From Burkholderiaceae bacterium (GTDB lineage Bacteria > Pseudomonadota > Gammaproteobacteria > Burkholderiales > Burkholderiaceae_B), in assembly GCA_023653055.1 (NCBI GenBank), contig JAMNXR010000014.1, positions 1-64,000 on the forward strand: a DNA stretch of 64,000 bases, in the 5' to 3' direction. Below, piece after piece: positions 28,463 through 37,116 of this stretch (within the stretch, counting starts at the first letter, position 1; each line of letters begins with the position of its first letter). The notes under the pieces are model-generated. The model worked only from the letters and a program-made list of their open reading frames with translations, had not been told where the DNA came from and did not search any database. The position numbers and the translations under genes were made by a program.

Positions 28463-28706
28463 CGAACAATGTCTGAATTGCGTCAAGTGCGCGCTCAGCA
28501 TCACTGCCGTTCGCTTCAACCTTGACGGTGGTTCGTATCCCTGCGGCAAGCATCATGACGCCCATAATGCTTTTGGCATTGACGCGCTGAGCGCCTTTTG
28601 AGATGAAAATTTCGCTACTGAACTGACCCGCAAGCTGAGTCAGTTTGGCCGCTGCACGGGCATGCAAGCCAAGCTTATTGGACACGACGATATCGAGATC
28701 AGGCAT
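28437..28706 (-). CDS. ptsH: HPr phosphocarrier protein
   Basis: An 89-residue HPr with the active His15 in GLHARAAAK and the regulatory Ser46 in NAKSIMGVM, the site for an HPr kinase in organisms that have one. It sits between the EIIA gene (42 bases upstream) and ptsI (overlapping). The three give a phosphorelay from PEP to EIIA. Confidence 0.96.
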   Translation of the reverse strand: MPDLDIVVSNKLGLHARAAAKLTQLAGQFSSEIFISKGAQRVNAKSIMGVMMLAAGIRTTVKVEANGSDAERALDAIQTLFDDKFGEGE

Positions 28707-28748
28707 ATCGAAAAATTATGAAGAGGGGGTTAGCTCACGCGGATAGCG

Positions 28749-29144
28749 TTAGTCTACACGCAACACGGCTTGAGTGGCGCCCGCGAGTGCTTTCTCAATC
28801 ACGACATCCAATGCTGCATCGCGGTAGTTAATGGCTTTTAGTAACATCGAGGCATTGACACCGCCTAAAACGCGGCAAGAGATGCCTTGCGCTTGCGCAA
28901 GACCAGAAGCTGCTACCGCAATATTTGAAGGCGTTGCACCAGGCAAGTCCGTCAAGATCAAAACGCCCTCGCCTTGGTCTGCGGCAATGATCTCTGCCGC
29001 TAAACGCGGCGATGAGTCAGACGCACATTCGTGCGGTGCAATATCAAACAAATGGAGGTGTGTGGATGTACCTAGAACATGTCTGGCACATGACTCTAAA
29101 GCAGAGGCCAGCGGCGCATGTGCCACAACAAAAATAACAACCAT
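28749..29144 (-). CDS. PTS EIIA component, mannose/fructose type
   Basis: A 131-residue EIIA-Man-family protein. The phosphorylatable His9 sits in VVAHAPLASAL, and the DLPGATPSN motif is the family's second conserved loop. It starts three bases after gshB and precedes ptsH. Without partner IIB, IIC or IID genes nearby it is probably a regulatory output of the relay; this is the usual betaproteobacterial arrangement, but the target is not known from sequence. Confidence 0.92.
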   Translation of the reverse strand: MVVIFVVAHAPLASALESCARHVLGTSTHLHLFDIAPHECASDSSPRLAAEIIAADQGEGVLILTDLPGATPSNIAVAASGLAQAQGISCRVLGGVNASMLLKAINYRDAALDVVIEKALAGATQAVLRVD

Positions 29145-29147
29145 CGC

Positions 29148-30113
29148 TCAGTCAGCCTGCAGAACCGTAAGCTCTAGGGCCTCGACAAAACGCGCCCCTA
29201 CATCAAAGCCTGTTTGCTCGGTAATTTCTACAAAGCATGTTGGACTGGTCACGTTGATTTCAGTGACATAGTCGCCGATTACATCTAAGCCAACCAGCAA
29301 CAAACCCCTTTTGCTCAACTGCGGGGCAATCTCACGCGCAATCTCCCAATCTCTTTTTGAAAGTGGCTGTGCCACGCCCCGTCCACCTGCTGCAAGATTG
29401 CCACGTGTTTCACCCGCGAGGGGAATACGCGCCAGACAGAATGGAACAGGTTCGCCACCGATGAGCAAAATCCGTTTATCTCCCTGACTAATCTCAGGGA
29501 TGTAACGCTGTGCCATGATTGATCGTTGACCATCATGGGTGAGAGACTCAAGGATCGCATTCAAATTGGGCTCACTCGCCGCAAGTTTGAAAATACCTGT
29601 GCCACCCATGCCATCGAGAGGTTTGACGATCACATCGCGATGCTCAGCGTGAAACGCCTTGATTCTCGCCATGTCACGGGTCACCAGCGTGGGCGTGGTG
29701 AACTGTGCAAATTCAGTAATAGCAAGCTTTTCAGGGTGATTACGGATCGCCGCACCACTATTGAAAACACGCGCACCTTGAGCTTGAGCATAATCAAACA
29801 TATGCGTGATGTAGACATACTCCATATCAAATGGAGGATCTTTGCGCATGATGACCGCTGAAAAAGCCTGGAGAGGCGTATCAACCGGAGCTCCAAGCTC
29901 TTGCCACCAATGATGTTGATGCAAGTCAGCACCGGCAACTAACCCTATGGGTGTCGCACGTGCATTGACCTGACCACCTTCGATAAACACATCGCCTTGC
30001 AAAGCCACACTCAATGTATGACCGCGGGCAACAAGTGCCCGCATCATCGCAACAGAGCTATCTTTGTAGGCGTTTAAAGAAGGCAGCGGGTCCAGAACAA
30101 ACAATACATGCAT
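29148..30113 (-). CDS. gshB: glutathione synthetase
   Basis: ATP-grasp enzyme, 321 residues, that joins gamma-glutamylcysteine and glycine. Seen: the N-terminal FVLDPLPSLNAYKDSS, KPLDGMGGTGIF glycine loop, QRYIPEISQGDKRILLI and late VGLDVIGDYVTEINVTSPT metal/ATP residues. It begins four bases after infC stops, so it may be on the thrS-infC transcript. The usual upstream partner gshA is not in this window. Confidence 0.96.
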   Translation of the reverse strand: MHVLFVLDPLPSLNAYKDSSVAMMRALVARGHTLSVALQGDVFIEGGQVNARATPIGLVAGADLHQHHWWQELGAPVDTPLQAFSAVIMRKDPPFDMEYVYITHMFDYAQAQGARVFNSGAAIRNHPEKLAITEFAQFTTPTLVTRDMARIKAFHAEHRDVIVKPLDGMGGTGIFKLAASEPNLNAILESLTHDGQRSIMAQRYIPEISQGDKRILLIGGEPVPFCLARIPLAGETRGNLAAGGRGVAQPLSKRDWEIAREIAPQLSKRGLLLVGLDVIGDYVTEINVTSPTCFVEITEQTGFDVGARFVEALELTVLQAD

Positions 30114-30117
30114 GGAT

Positions 30118-30660
30118 TTAAACTGCGGCTTCTTTAGTGGTTGTTTTTTTGCGCGGCGACAAGACCATCACCATTTGACGGCCTTCAAGCTTGGGCATCG
30201 CCTCAACAACCGCCATGTCCGTCAAGTCGTCACGGACGCGCTCAAGAACACGCATACCGAGCTCTTGGTGCGCCATCTCACGGCCACGGAAGCGAAGTGT
30301 CACTTTGGCTTTATCGCCCTCTTCGAGAAAGCGCTTCAGATTACGTAACTTGACCTGATAGTCGCCTTCGTCAGTCGCTGGGCGAAACTTGACCTCTTTG
30401 ACCTGAATAATTTTTTGCTTGGCACGTGCTTCGGCCAACCGTTTTTGTTCTTGGTATTTAAACTTGCCGTAATCCATCAAACGGCAGACTGGTGGATCAG
30501 CGTTTGGAGCGATCTCAACCAAATCTATATCACTTTCCTCAGCCATACGGATGGCGTCGAAAGTTTTAACAATACCGAGCTGTTCGCCCTCAATACCTAA
30601 TAAACGCACCTCAGGAACACGAATTTCACTATTGATGCGATGGGGTTTTTCTGTTGCGAT
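30118..30660 (-). CDS. infC: translation initiation factor IF-3, ATC start codon
   Basis: IF-3 keeps the ribosomal subunits apart and checks start codons. An ORF with ordinary starts begins only at [10 protein letters not shown] (30609), which truncates the N-domain. Extending upstream gives ATC (30660) followed by [17 protein letters not shown], the conserved IF-3 N-terminus, and AGGAG lies eight bases before that ATC. This yields 180 residues, normal length. Rare non-AUG starts (AUU/AUC/AUA) are the known basis of infC autoregulation. C-domain motifs [14 protein letters not shown] and the end [12 protein letters not shown]-like segment are intact. It follows thrS by 18 bases. Confidence 0.93.
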   Translation of the reverse strand: MATEKPHRINSEIRVPEVRLLGIEGEQLGIVKTFDAIRMAEESDIDLVEIAPNADPPVCRLMDYGKFKYQEQKRLAEARAKQKIIQVKEVKFRPATDEGDYQVKLRNLKRFLEEGDKAKVTLRFRGREMAHQELGMRVLERVRDDLTDMAVVEAMPKLEGRQMVMVLSPRKKTTTKEAAV

Positions 30661-30678
30661 GTTGACGACTCCTAGTAG

Positions 30679-32628
30679 TTAGGCCGACTGCGGTGCAGTC
30701 GAGCCAGAATTGCGGCGTAACGCCACGTCTTCGTTTAGCAGTGTAGCGAATTGAGCAGCCGGCATCACACCAAGCTCAACTCCACCACGTCCACGTACAG
30801 CTACAGTCCCCGCTTGGCGCTCTTTTTCACCGACCACCAAGATATAAGGGACCTTTTGCAAACTATATTCACGGATTTTATAGGTAATTTTTTCACTGCG
30901 ACAATCTGATTCTACTCTAAAGCCTTGTTTTTTCAGGCTTTGTGTGATTTCTGCCGCATAATCGGCCGCATGTTCCGAAATAGAACAAATCACAGCCTGA
31001 ACAGGCGCCAGCCAGGCAGGCATCGCGCCAGCATGATTTTCAATCAACATGCCGATAAAACGCTCGAATGAACCAAGAATCGCGCGATGCAGCATTACTG
31101 GCGCCCGGCGCTGATCCGTTGCATCAACAAACTCGGCACCGAGGCGCTGAGGCATTGAGAAATCCACCTGAATCGTGCCGCACTGCCAGTGACGACCAAT
31201 GGCATCCTTGAGTGTGTATTCGATCTTGGGGCCGTAAAACGCGCCCTCACCTGGCGACACTTCGTACACACATCCGGTGCGCTTGAGGCTTTCCATCAGC
31301 GCTGTTTCGGCTTTATCCCATACCTCATCGCTACCGATCCGCTTTTCAGGGCGGGTCGCCACCTTGTAAAGGACTTCGGTAAAGCCAAAGTCGGCATAGA
31401 CCTGTTGTAGTAAAGAAGTGAAGGCTGCGCACTCATCCTGCAGCTGATCTTCGGTACAAAAAATGTGACCGTCATCCTGGGTAAAACCACGGACACGCAT
31501 CATGCCGTGCAAGGAGCCAGACGGCTCATTGCGATGACATTGACCAAACTCCCCGTAGCGAAGCGGCAAGTCACGGTAGGAGTGCAAACCTGAATTAAAA
31601 ATCTGAACGTGGCCAGGACAATTCATGGGCTTGAGGCCGTACACGCGATTTTCTGACTCAGTCGTGAACATATTTTCACGATAGTTATCCCAATGACCGG
31701 TTTTTTTCCAAAGGGAGATGTCGAGAATCTGAGGGGCCTTAACTTCTTGGTAGCCGTTGTCACGGTAAACCGCACGCATGTATTGTTCCACTTGCTGCCA
31801 GATTGCCCAGCCTTTGGGATGCCAGAAAATCAGGCCTGGGCCTTCTTCTTGGAAATGGAACAAATCTAGGTCACGACCGATCTTGCGATGGTCACGACGC
31901 TCTGCTTCTTCGAGCATATGCAGATATGCGTCCTGGTCTTCTTTGGTCGCCCAAGCCGTACCGTAAATCCGCTGCAACATTTCATTATTGCTATCGCTAC
32001 GCCAATAGGCGCCCGCGACTTTCATGAGCTTGAAGACTTTTAATTTGCCAGTGCTGGGTACGTGAGGGCCACGGCACAAGTCGATAAAGTCGCCTTCGCG
32101 GTAAAGACTGATCGCTTCGTTACCAGGAATGGCACCGATGATCTCAGCCTTGTACGCCTCGCCAATCCCTTTGAAAAAAGTCACGGCATCGTCGCGCAGC
32201 CATTCCTCACGCGTCACGACCTCGTCTTTTTTCGCGAGCTCAGTCATTTTCTTTTCGATCGCCACCAAATCTTCTGGGGTAAAGGGGCGCTTGTAAGAAA
32301 AGTCATAGAAAAAGCCGTTATCAATCACAGGACCAATCGTGACCTGCGCATCAGGAAATAACGATTTGACCGCATAGGCCAACAAGTGGGCCGTGGAATG
32401 ACGAATCAAATCCAGCCCATCCGCGTCTTTTGCTGTGATGATCGCAAGATGCGTATCGCTCTCTAAACAATGGGTCGTATCGACCAACCGGCTTGCACCA
32501 TCCTGCGTGACGCGGCCACCTAGGGCAGCACGTGCCAAACCAGCACCGATCGATTGAGCAACCTCAGCAACCGTCACCGGTCCTGGATATTGACGCTGCG
32601 ACCCGTCGGGGAGCGTAATTGAGAGCAT
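30679..32628 (-). CDS. thrS: threonyl-tRNA synthetase
   Basis: Class II synthetase, about 649 residues: an N-terminal TGS domain, N2 editing domain with [12 protein letters not shown], catalytic core with zinc-site motif [10 protein letters not shown], motif 2 region [15 protein letters not shown] and motif 3 [17 protein letters not shown], then the anticodon-binding domain ([15 protein letters not shown]). ATG at 32628 has AGGA nine bases upstream; the GTG six bases earlier is too near that site. It is first in the thrS-infC transcript and diverges from the Bug-type gene. Confidence 0.97.
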   Translation of the reverse strand: MLSITLPDGSQRQYPGPVTVAEVAQSIGAGLARAALGGRVTQDGASRLVDTTHCLESDTHLAIITAKDADGLDLIRHSTAHLLAYAVKSLFPDAQVTIGPVIDNGFFYDFSYKRPFTPEDLVAIEKKMTELAKKDEVVTREEWLRDDAVTFFKGIGEAYKAEIIGAIPGNEAISLYREGDFIDLCRGPHVPSTGKLKVFKLMKVAGAYWRSDSNNEMLQRIYGTAWATKEDQDAYLHMLEEAERRDHRKIGRDLDLFHFQEEGPGLIFWHPKGWAIWQQVEQYMRAVYRDNGYQEVKAPQILDISLWKKTGHWDNYRENMFTTESENRVYGLKPMNCPGHVQIFNSGLHSYRDLPLRYGEFGQCHRNEPSGSLHGMMRVRGFTQDDGHIFCTEDQLQDECAAFTSLLQQVYADFGFTEVLYKVATRPEKRIGSDEVWDKAETALMESLKRTGCVYEVSPGEGAFYGPKIEYTLKDAIGRHWQCGTIQVDFSMPQRLGAEFVDATDQRRAPVMLHRAILGSFERFIGMLIENHAGAMPAWLAPVQAVICSISEHAADYAAEITQSLKKQGFRVESDCRSEKITYKIREYSLQKVPYILVVGEKERQAGTVAVRGRGGVELGVMPAAQFATLLNEDVALRRNSGSTAPQSA

Positions 32629-32785
32629 CAGCACTAATCCTGTAACAAAGCAATAAACCCTAAGTTTACCATTTCAGACACTTGGCTCCTGGTCAAAAGG
32701 TCCTGTCTGGACGACCTATCGCTAGGGGCGTCTGTTCTGCTATTGTTACTTCACAACAACCCTCATTACAACAAGAGACAAACCC

Positions 32786-33748
32786 ATGAAAATCTTTGCC
32801 CGTATTGTTGCGCGCACGCTCGCATGTCTGTCCGTTTTCTTGCCGTTCATGTCCCACGCGCAAAATTACCCTTCCCGTCCGATCACCATCGTCGTGCCCT
32901 ACGGTCCAGGAAGCGGAAACGACATGATTGCCCGAGAAGTCGCGCAGCAACTGACTCAAATTATGAAAACAACGGTTCTCGTTGAAAATAAAGCAGGCGC
33001 AACAGGCAATATTGCAACCGATTATGTGGCCCAAGCCAAGCCCGATGGTTACACGATTTTTCTAACCAGCACGAGCAGCATTATCAATCAGGTGACCAAT
33101 CCTGCTGTAAAAACAGACCTCTCAAAAGACTTTGAGTCCATTGCCTTTGCTGCCAGCCTGCCCTATGTCGTCGCCGTTCCTCCTAGCTTGCCTGCCAAAT
33201 CCTTGAGTGACGTGGTCAAACTCGCTAAGGCCTCTCCCGGCAAACTGAATTACAACGGTCCTTCAGGCAGCGTCTCTGACTATCTCGGTACAAAGCTCAA
33301 GGCCTCGAATAATCTCGACATGGTCATGATCCCTTACAAAAGCACCTCAGATGCACAGGTTGACGTATTAGCGGGACGCATTCAAGTCTGGTTTACGACG
33401 GCAGCTTCGGCGGTAGGCCTGGCCAAGGGTGACAAGGTTCGCGTCATCGCCGTTACTGGAGATAAGCGCCTGGCGGCACTCCCAGATGTTCCCACTGTTA
33501 AAGAAGCCGGTATTCCCGATATGTTCACAGAGGTGTCGTTCTTTTTTGTCGCGCCTGCTGGCACGCCTAAAGACATTGTTGAAAAGCTGAGTCAAAGCAT
33601 TGACATCGCATTGCAAAGCAAAGATGTTGAAAGCCGCTTTGCGAATATGTCTGTTCAAGTTAAAAAAGGCAGCCCTGCTGAAGTCAACGGTCACATCAAG
33701 GCTGAGATGACAAAGTGGTCTGACATTGCACGTAACATTTCAAAATAA
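32786..33748 (+). CDS. Bug-family (TctC) tripartite tricarboxylate transporter binding protein
   Basis: Periplasmic solute-binding protein, 320 residues, with a signal peptide cleaved after SHA (about 25). NYPSRPITIVVPYGPGSGNDMIARE is the typical Bug N-terminal ligand-binding segment, and NKAGATGNIATDYVAQAKPDGYT follows as expected. These proteins bind carboxylates or amides, often without linked permease genes, as here. The next gene encodes an Asp/Glu-racemase-fold enzyme, so the ligand may be a dicarboxylate or its derivative; that is inference. Confidence 0.93.
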   Translation: MKIFARIVARTLACLSVFLPFMSHAQNYPSRPITIVVPYGPGSGNDMIAREVAQQLTQIMKTTVLVENKAGATGNIATDYVAQAKPDGYTIFLTSTSSIINQVTNPAVKTDLSKDFESIAFAASLPYVVAVPPSLPAKSLSDVVKLAKASPGKLNYNGPSGSVSDYLGTKLKASNNLDMVMIPYKSTSDAQVDVLAGRIQVWFTTAASAVGLAKGDKVRVIAVTGDKRLAALPDVPTVKEAGIPDMFTEVSFFFVAPAGTPKDIVEKLSQSIDIALQSKDVESRFANMSVQVKKGSPAEVNGHIKAEMTKWSDIARNISK

Positions 33749-33803
33749 ATAGATTCGCGTCATCCCGTATGACACGCAATGAACCTAGGACAAGGAAAGA
33801 CTC

Positions 33804-34529
33804 ATGGACGGATGGCGCGCTCGATTAGGATTTTTGTTACCCCCTGGAAATCCAAACGTCGAGCCTGAATTATTTTCTTTGAAGCCGACGGGCGTTTCTA
33901 TACATTTTGGCCGAATGATTGCACGTGGGACGCCCGGCGCGCACGATGGTCAAGATCAACGGACACGCTCTCAGCTTGATCATCTTGACGAGCCTACAGA
34001 AATGTTGGCCCACATCCGTCCGCAAGTGATCGCCTTGGCGCATACCGCCTCAAGTTACATGCTGGGTCGCGAAGGTGAAGCGGCGCTCACAGCAAGACTC
34101 GAGCAGCAATATAAGGTTCGATTTACCTCAGCGTTTAAAAGTGTCATCGTTGCAATGGACCACCTAGGCGTCACAAAAGTCGCTTTAGCCACACCTTATG
34201 CAGAAGCCCAAACACTCGCGGGCAAAGGCGCACTTGAAAGCTATGGTTTAAATGTTGTGAACGTCAAACGCCTTGAAAATGTTCGAAACATTTACGAGGA
34301 AACGCCGGAGCGTGCGTATGCCCTGGCGCGTGCAGCCAACACACCAGAAGCAGAAGTCATCTTTTTAAGTGGTGTAGGGATGCCGACCATCGAAGTGCTA
34401 GATGCGCTTGAACGGGACCTCGGTAAACCCGTCATTTCAAGCGTGGCTGCCATGATGTGGCATTGCTTAAAAATTGCAGGGGTTGAACCCTTGGTGCCTG
34501 GGTACGGCAGACTTCTAGGTGGAAATTAA
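33804..34529 (+). CDS. Asp/Glu racemase-superfamily protein (maleate isomerase/AMDase-like) lacking both catalytic cysteines
   Basis: A 241-residue protein of the fold that includes maleate isomerase, arylmalonate decarboxylase and aspartate racemase. Two lobes are visible: one ends at IALAHTASSY (79-85) and the other at FLSGVGMPTIEVLD (187-200), then KPVISSVAAMMWH. The first position normally carries Cys in CTS and the second Cys in SCTN; here they are T/A and G. The only Cys is C221. I recall relatives with the same HTA-SY and SG-G-PT motifs in Burkholderiales, so this is probably a distinct subfamily and not decay. It follows the Bug gene by 55 bases. Reaction unknown. Confidence 0.8.
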   Translation: MDGWRARLGFLLPPGNPNVEPELFSLKPTGVSIHFGRMIARGTPGAHDGQDQRTRSQLDHLDEPTEMLAHIRPQVIALAHTASSYMLGREGEAALTARLEQQYKVRFTSAFKSVIVAMDHLGVTKVALATPYAEAQTLAGKGALESYGLNVVNVKRLENVRNIYEETPERAYALARAANTPEAEVIFLSGVGMPTIEVLDALERDLGKPVISSVAAMMWHCLKIAGVEPLVPGYGRLLGGN

Positions 34530-35364
34530 AACAGCGGCACTCACGGGCGTGTTGCAACGCGCCCTCCTTTTATGCGGCATGGTGTTTTTGTTTCAGCCTA
34601 CCCTTTTAGCCGCAGAAGCCAATCGTCTATTGGTATGTCTTGCCAACGCCTATCCTGACCATTTGGCTCAGCCGTCAAGCTCGGATGCCGTCTATTCCCA
34701 TGCGGGACAACGTTATCCATTCGACCCGAAGACTTCTTACAGGGATTTTGAGGATGAACTTGAGCGCGCCGATCTCTATAGTCAAATGCGCCAAGCGTAT
34801 CAATCGGGCCCCTTAAGTACAACTCCGCAACGAAATGAGGATCCAGGACGCTTGCGTCATACGCCCCTTTTCTTGGATATGTATGGCAAGACTTTTTCAG
34901 AAGTTGCCAGCAAACTCGTTACGATTCACTGGGCGCCGTGCCATTGCAAACTTCAGTTTTCCGGAGTCAATGGCGCAGCGCAAGCACTTGAAGCTGTAGG
35001 CCAAGAAATTGAACACGCAGGGCTCTCGCATTTCGTTGCTGAAAGTATGGGGACGTTTAATTGGAGAAAAATAGCGGGGACTCAGCGTTTGAGTATGCAT
35101 GCGTTTGGCATTGCCATCGATTTCAAGCTGCCTAAAGCACTCGGTCGCTATTGGCGATGGGATGGCGCGTATACGAACCCAAGCAAACGCTTTCCAGAAG
35201 ACATTCTGCGCGATAAAGACTTTAATCGTGTGGTAAGTATTTTTGAGTCACACGGATTCGTGTGGGGTGGAAAATGGTGGCATTACGACAGCATTCATTT
35301 TGAATATCGACCAGAGTTGACGTCGAGGCAATGCGGTCAAACGGCCAATCCAAAACAAAAATAA
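34519..35364 (+). CDS. M15-family peptidase (D-Ala-D-Ala carboxypeptidase/VanY-like), secreted
   Basis: A zinc peptidase of the M15 (VanY/endolysin) type, which trims peptidoglycan peptides. Seen: signal-like segment at about 15-32 (ALLLCGMVFLFQPTLL), metal motif SMHAFGIAIDF (H194, D201) and WWHYDSIHFEYRPEL with D257 and H260. The start used is a GTG overlapping the preceding gene by 11 bases; a shorter start at the ATG 34579 would cut the signal segment. It shares a strand with the Bug/racemase pair, but no functional link is evident. Confidence 0.85.
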   Translation: MEIKTAALTGVLQRALLLCGMVFLFQPTLLAAEANRLLVCLANAYPDHLAQPSSSDAVYSHAGQRYPFDPKTSYRDFEDELERADLYSQMRQAYQSGPLSTTPQRNEDPGRLRHTPLFLDMYGKTFSEVASKLVTIHWAPCHCKLQFSGVNGAAQALEAVGQEIEHAGLSHFVAESMGTFNWRKIAGTQRLSMHAFGIAIDFKLPKALGRYWRWDGAYTNPSKRFPEDILRDKDFNRVVSIFESHGFVWGGKWWHYDSIHFEYRPELTSRQCGQTANPKQK

Positions 35365-35367
35365 AAA

Positions 35368-35385
35368 TGCCCCTGAAAAGGGGCA
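35368..35385 (-). terminator. terminator after tRNA-Val
   Basis: Stem TGCCCCT/AGGGGCA with a 4-base loop, followed on the minus strand by TTTTTATTTTTG. It begins three bases past the CCA of tRNA-Val and lies immediately after the stop of the M15 gene on the other strand. Confidence 0.85.
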
Positions 35386-35387
35386 CT

Positions 35388-35463
35388 TGGTAGGCGGTAC
35401 TGGAATCGAACCAGCGACCTCCACGATGTCAACGTGGCGCTCTAACCAGCTGAGCTAACCGCC
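35388..35463 (-). tRNA. tRNA-Val (GAC)
   Basis: A 76-nt cloverleaf on the minus strand: acceptor GGCGGTT/TACCGCC (one mismatch-free reading with the discriminator T-A), D arm GCTCAGCTGGTTAGAGC, anticodon stem CCACG/CGTGG, loop TTGACAT giving GAC, T arm GCTGG-TTCGATT-CCAGT, encoded CCA. Confidence 0.95.
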
Positions 35464-35511
35464 TGAAAGAGGAAGATTATATCGGTTTTATGTCGCGGAT
35501 GTCAAAAGCGC

Positions 35512-36165
35512 TCATTCATCCGCTTTTTTAACAGCAGATACGAATGCAGCGATCAGTGGCGGGGACTTCATGCCTGGGCTTTCTTCGACACCGCTACTCA
35601 CATCGACCGCCCAAGGACGGAGCTGACGAACAGGCGTCAAAAGAGTTTGCGCATTGAGGCCACCAGACAGAATGATGGGCGCGCGTTGCCCAGACTCTAG
35701 CGCAAGCAGCTCTGAGAGCATTGCATGGTCAAAGGTGTGGCCACTGCCACCATAAGCTGGCGTATAGCTATCAAACAACCAACCGCGCGCTGACGCAAAC
35801 TGCTGACAAGATTGCTTGAGACTGCGCGCGGAATCCATACCTGGCGCACCTACGCGAAATGCCTTGATGTAGGGTATTTCAAACGAAGCGCAAAATTCTG
35901 GGGTCTCTTCGCCGTGAAACTGTAGCAAGGTCGGTCGCATTATTTGAATCACTGAATGAACAAACTGCGGCTCGGGATTCACGAAAAGCGCAACCGAGCT
36001 CACAAAGGCAGGTAGATTTCGCACTAGCTCAGCCGCACGCTCAGCCGTAACAAAACGCTTGCTTGAGGAGTGAAAAACAAAACCTACGGCGTCTGCACCC
36101 GCATCAACCGCACACGTCAGGTCCTCGTGACGCGTAATTCCACAAATTTTGATTCTCGTGCGCAT
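35512..36165 (-). CDS. trpF: phosphoribosylanthranilate isomerase
   Basis: TrpF isomerises PRA to CdRP in tryptophan synthesis. The TIM barrel has the KICGITRHEDL start with the catalytic Cys, GFVFHSSSKR, LQFHGEE and the phosphate-binding LSGGLN and DVSSGVEESPG motifs, all intact. It follows truA by 36 bases. In many Burkholderiales trpB, trpA and accD follow; here tRNA-Val and unrelated genes lie beyond, so the trp run is broken. Confidence 0.96.
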   Translation of the reverse strand: MRTRIKICGITRHEDLTCAVDAGADAVGFVFHSSSKRFVTAERAAELVRNLPAFVSSVALFVNPEPQFVHSVIQIMRPTLLQFHGEETPEFCASFEIPYIKAFRVGAPGMDSARSLKQSCQQFASARGWLFDSYTPAYGGSGHTFDHAMLSELLALESGQRAPIILSGGLNAQTLLTPVRQLRPWAVDVSSGVEESPGMKSPPLIAAFVSAVKKADE

Positions 36166-36201
36166 CGCTTTGCCTTTTGATTATTGCTCCTGGGACATAT
36201 T

Positions 36202-37116
36202 TCAACATATCCCAAGAAAATCTAAACCCACCGCCTCGGTTGTCACCACGGGTAACGCGTATCCCGGATACGTGACATCCGTCAAATACAAGCCATCCGG
36301 AGAGAACGTAGGTGCACCCTGCGTACGATCACGCGCCTCAAGCACCTGTGCGACATAGTCTACAGACTCTCGCCCTTGTCCCACCTGAACAAGCGCACCC
36401 AAAATATTGCGAACCATGTGGTGAAGAAAAGCATTGGCACGCAGTTGCACCACAATGCGAGGTCCCTGCTGAGTGAGGTCTAGTTGATGCAATGTTCGAA
36501 CGGGCGACTTGGCCTGACACTGAGAGGACCTAAAGCTACTAAAGTCGTGCTCGCCTAGCAAGCAACGTGCAGCTTGCTGCATCAAGTCGATATTGAGTGG
36601 TTGAAACACCCACCCTGCCCGGCCTTGCCACAAAGGATGACGCACGCGTGTATTGAGGATCACGTAGGTATATGCACGCGCCGTCGCTGAAAAACGCGCA
36701 TGAAACTCGGCTGGAACAACTTGCGCCCACTGCACCGAAATAGAATCAGGCAGATGTGCATTGGTTCCGCGCACCCAAGATTCAGGCGTTCGCAGAACAT
36801 CCGTATCAAGGTGCACCACTTGGTTGAGTCCGTGCACCCCAGTATCAGTGCGTCCTGCACACACTGTGCTGACAGGTGCACCCACAAAAGTTTGAAGAGC
36901 ACGTTCTAGCGTGTCTTGAACAGTCTGACCATGTGGTTGTTTTTGCCAACCTTGCCATGGTCGACCGTCATAGGCAATGCCAAGAGCAATCCTATTCAAA
37001 ACAATGCCACGTGTCACGGACTGAGCACAGTCAACCTCAAGTGACTCTGCTGAGGCCGAAACACGCGAATCAGACACCTGTTTTGCTGGATCCAGCCGTA
37101 TTTGACGGCTTGTCAT
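36202..37116 (-). CDS. truA: tRNA pseudouridine synthase A
   Basis: TruA makes pseudouridine at positions 38-40 of tRNA. The catalytic Asp is in [17 protein letters not shown], and [18 protein letters not shown] is the typical start of the domain. The reading frame from ATG 37116 gives 304 residues and overlaps the fimV end by 47 bases, with about 40 extra residues before the conserved domain; a later non-ATG start (GTG or TTG near 37005-36985) is possible. I leave the long form as drawn and flag the start as uncertain. Confidence 0.9.
   Translation of the reverse strand: MTSRQIRLDPAKQVSDSRVSASAESLEVDCAQSVTRGIVLNRIALGIAYDGRPWQGWQKQPHGQTVQDTLERALQTFVGAPVSTVCAGRTDTGVHGLNQVVHLDTDVLRTPESWVRGTNAHLPDSISVQWAQVVPAEFHARFSATARAYTYVILNTRVRHPLWQGRAGWVFQPLNIDLMQQAARCLLGEHDFSSFRSSQCQAKSPVRTLHQLDLTQQGPRIVVQLRANAFLHHMVRNILGALVQVGQGRESVDYVAQVLEARDRTQGAPTFSPDGLYLTDVTYPGYALPVVTTEAVGLDFLGIC

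Noticed and set aside
32700-32730. Hairpin (GACG-CCTA/TAGG-CGTC) between thrS and the Bug gene as a riboswitch or T-box
   Set aside because: It lacks T-box features and a T-run, and its strand of action is unclear.
37070-37116. fimV-truA overlap as a fusion or frameshifted single gene
   Set aside because: The two proteins are in different frames and each has its own complete domain; a later truA start explains the overlap.
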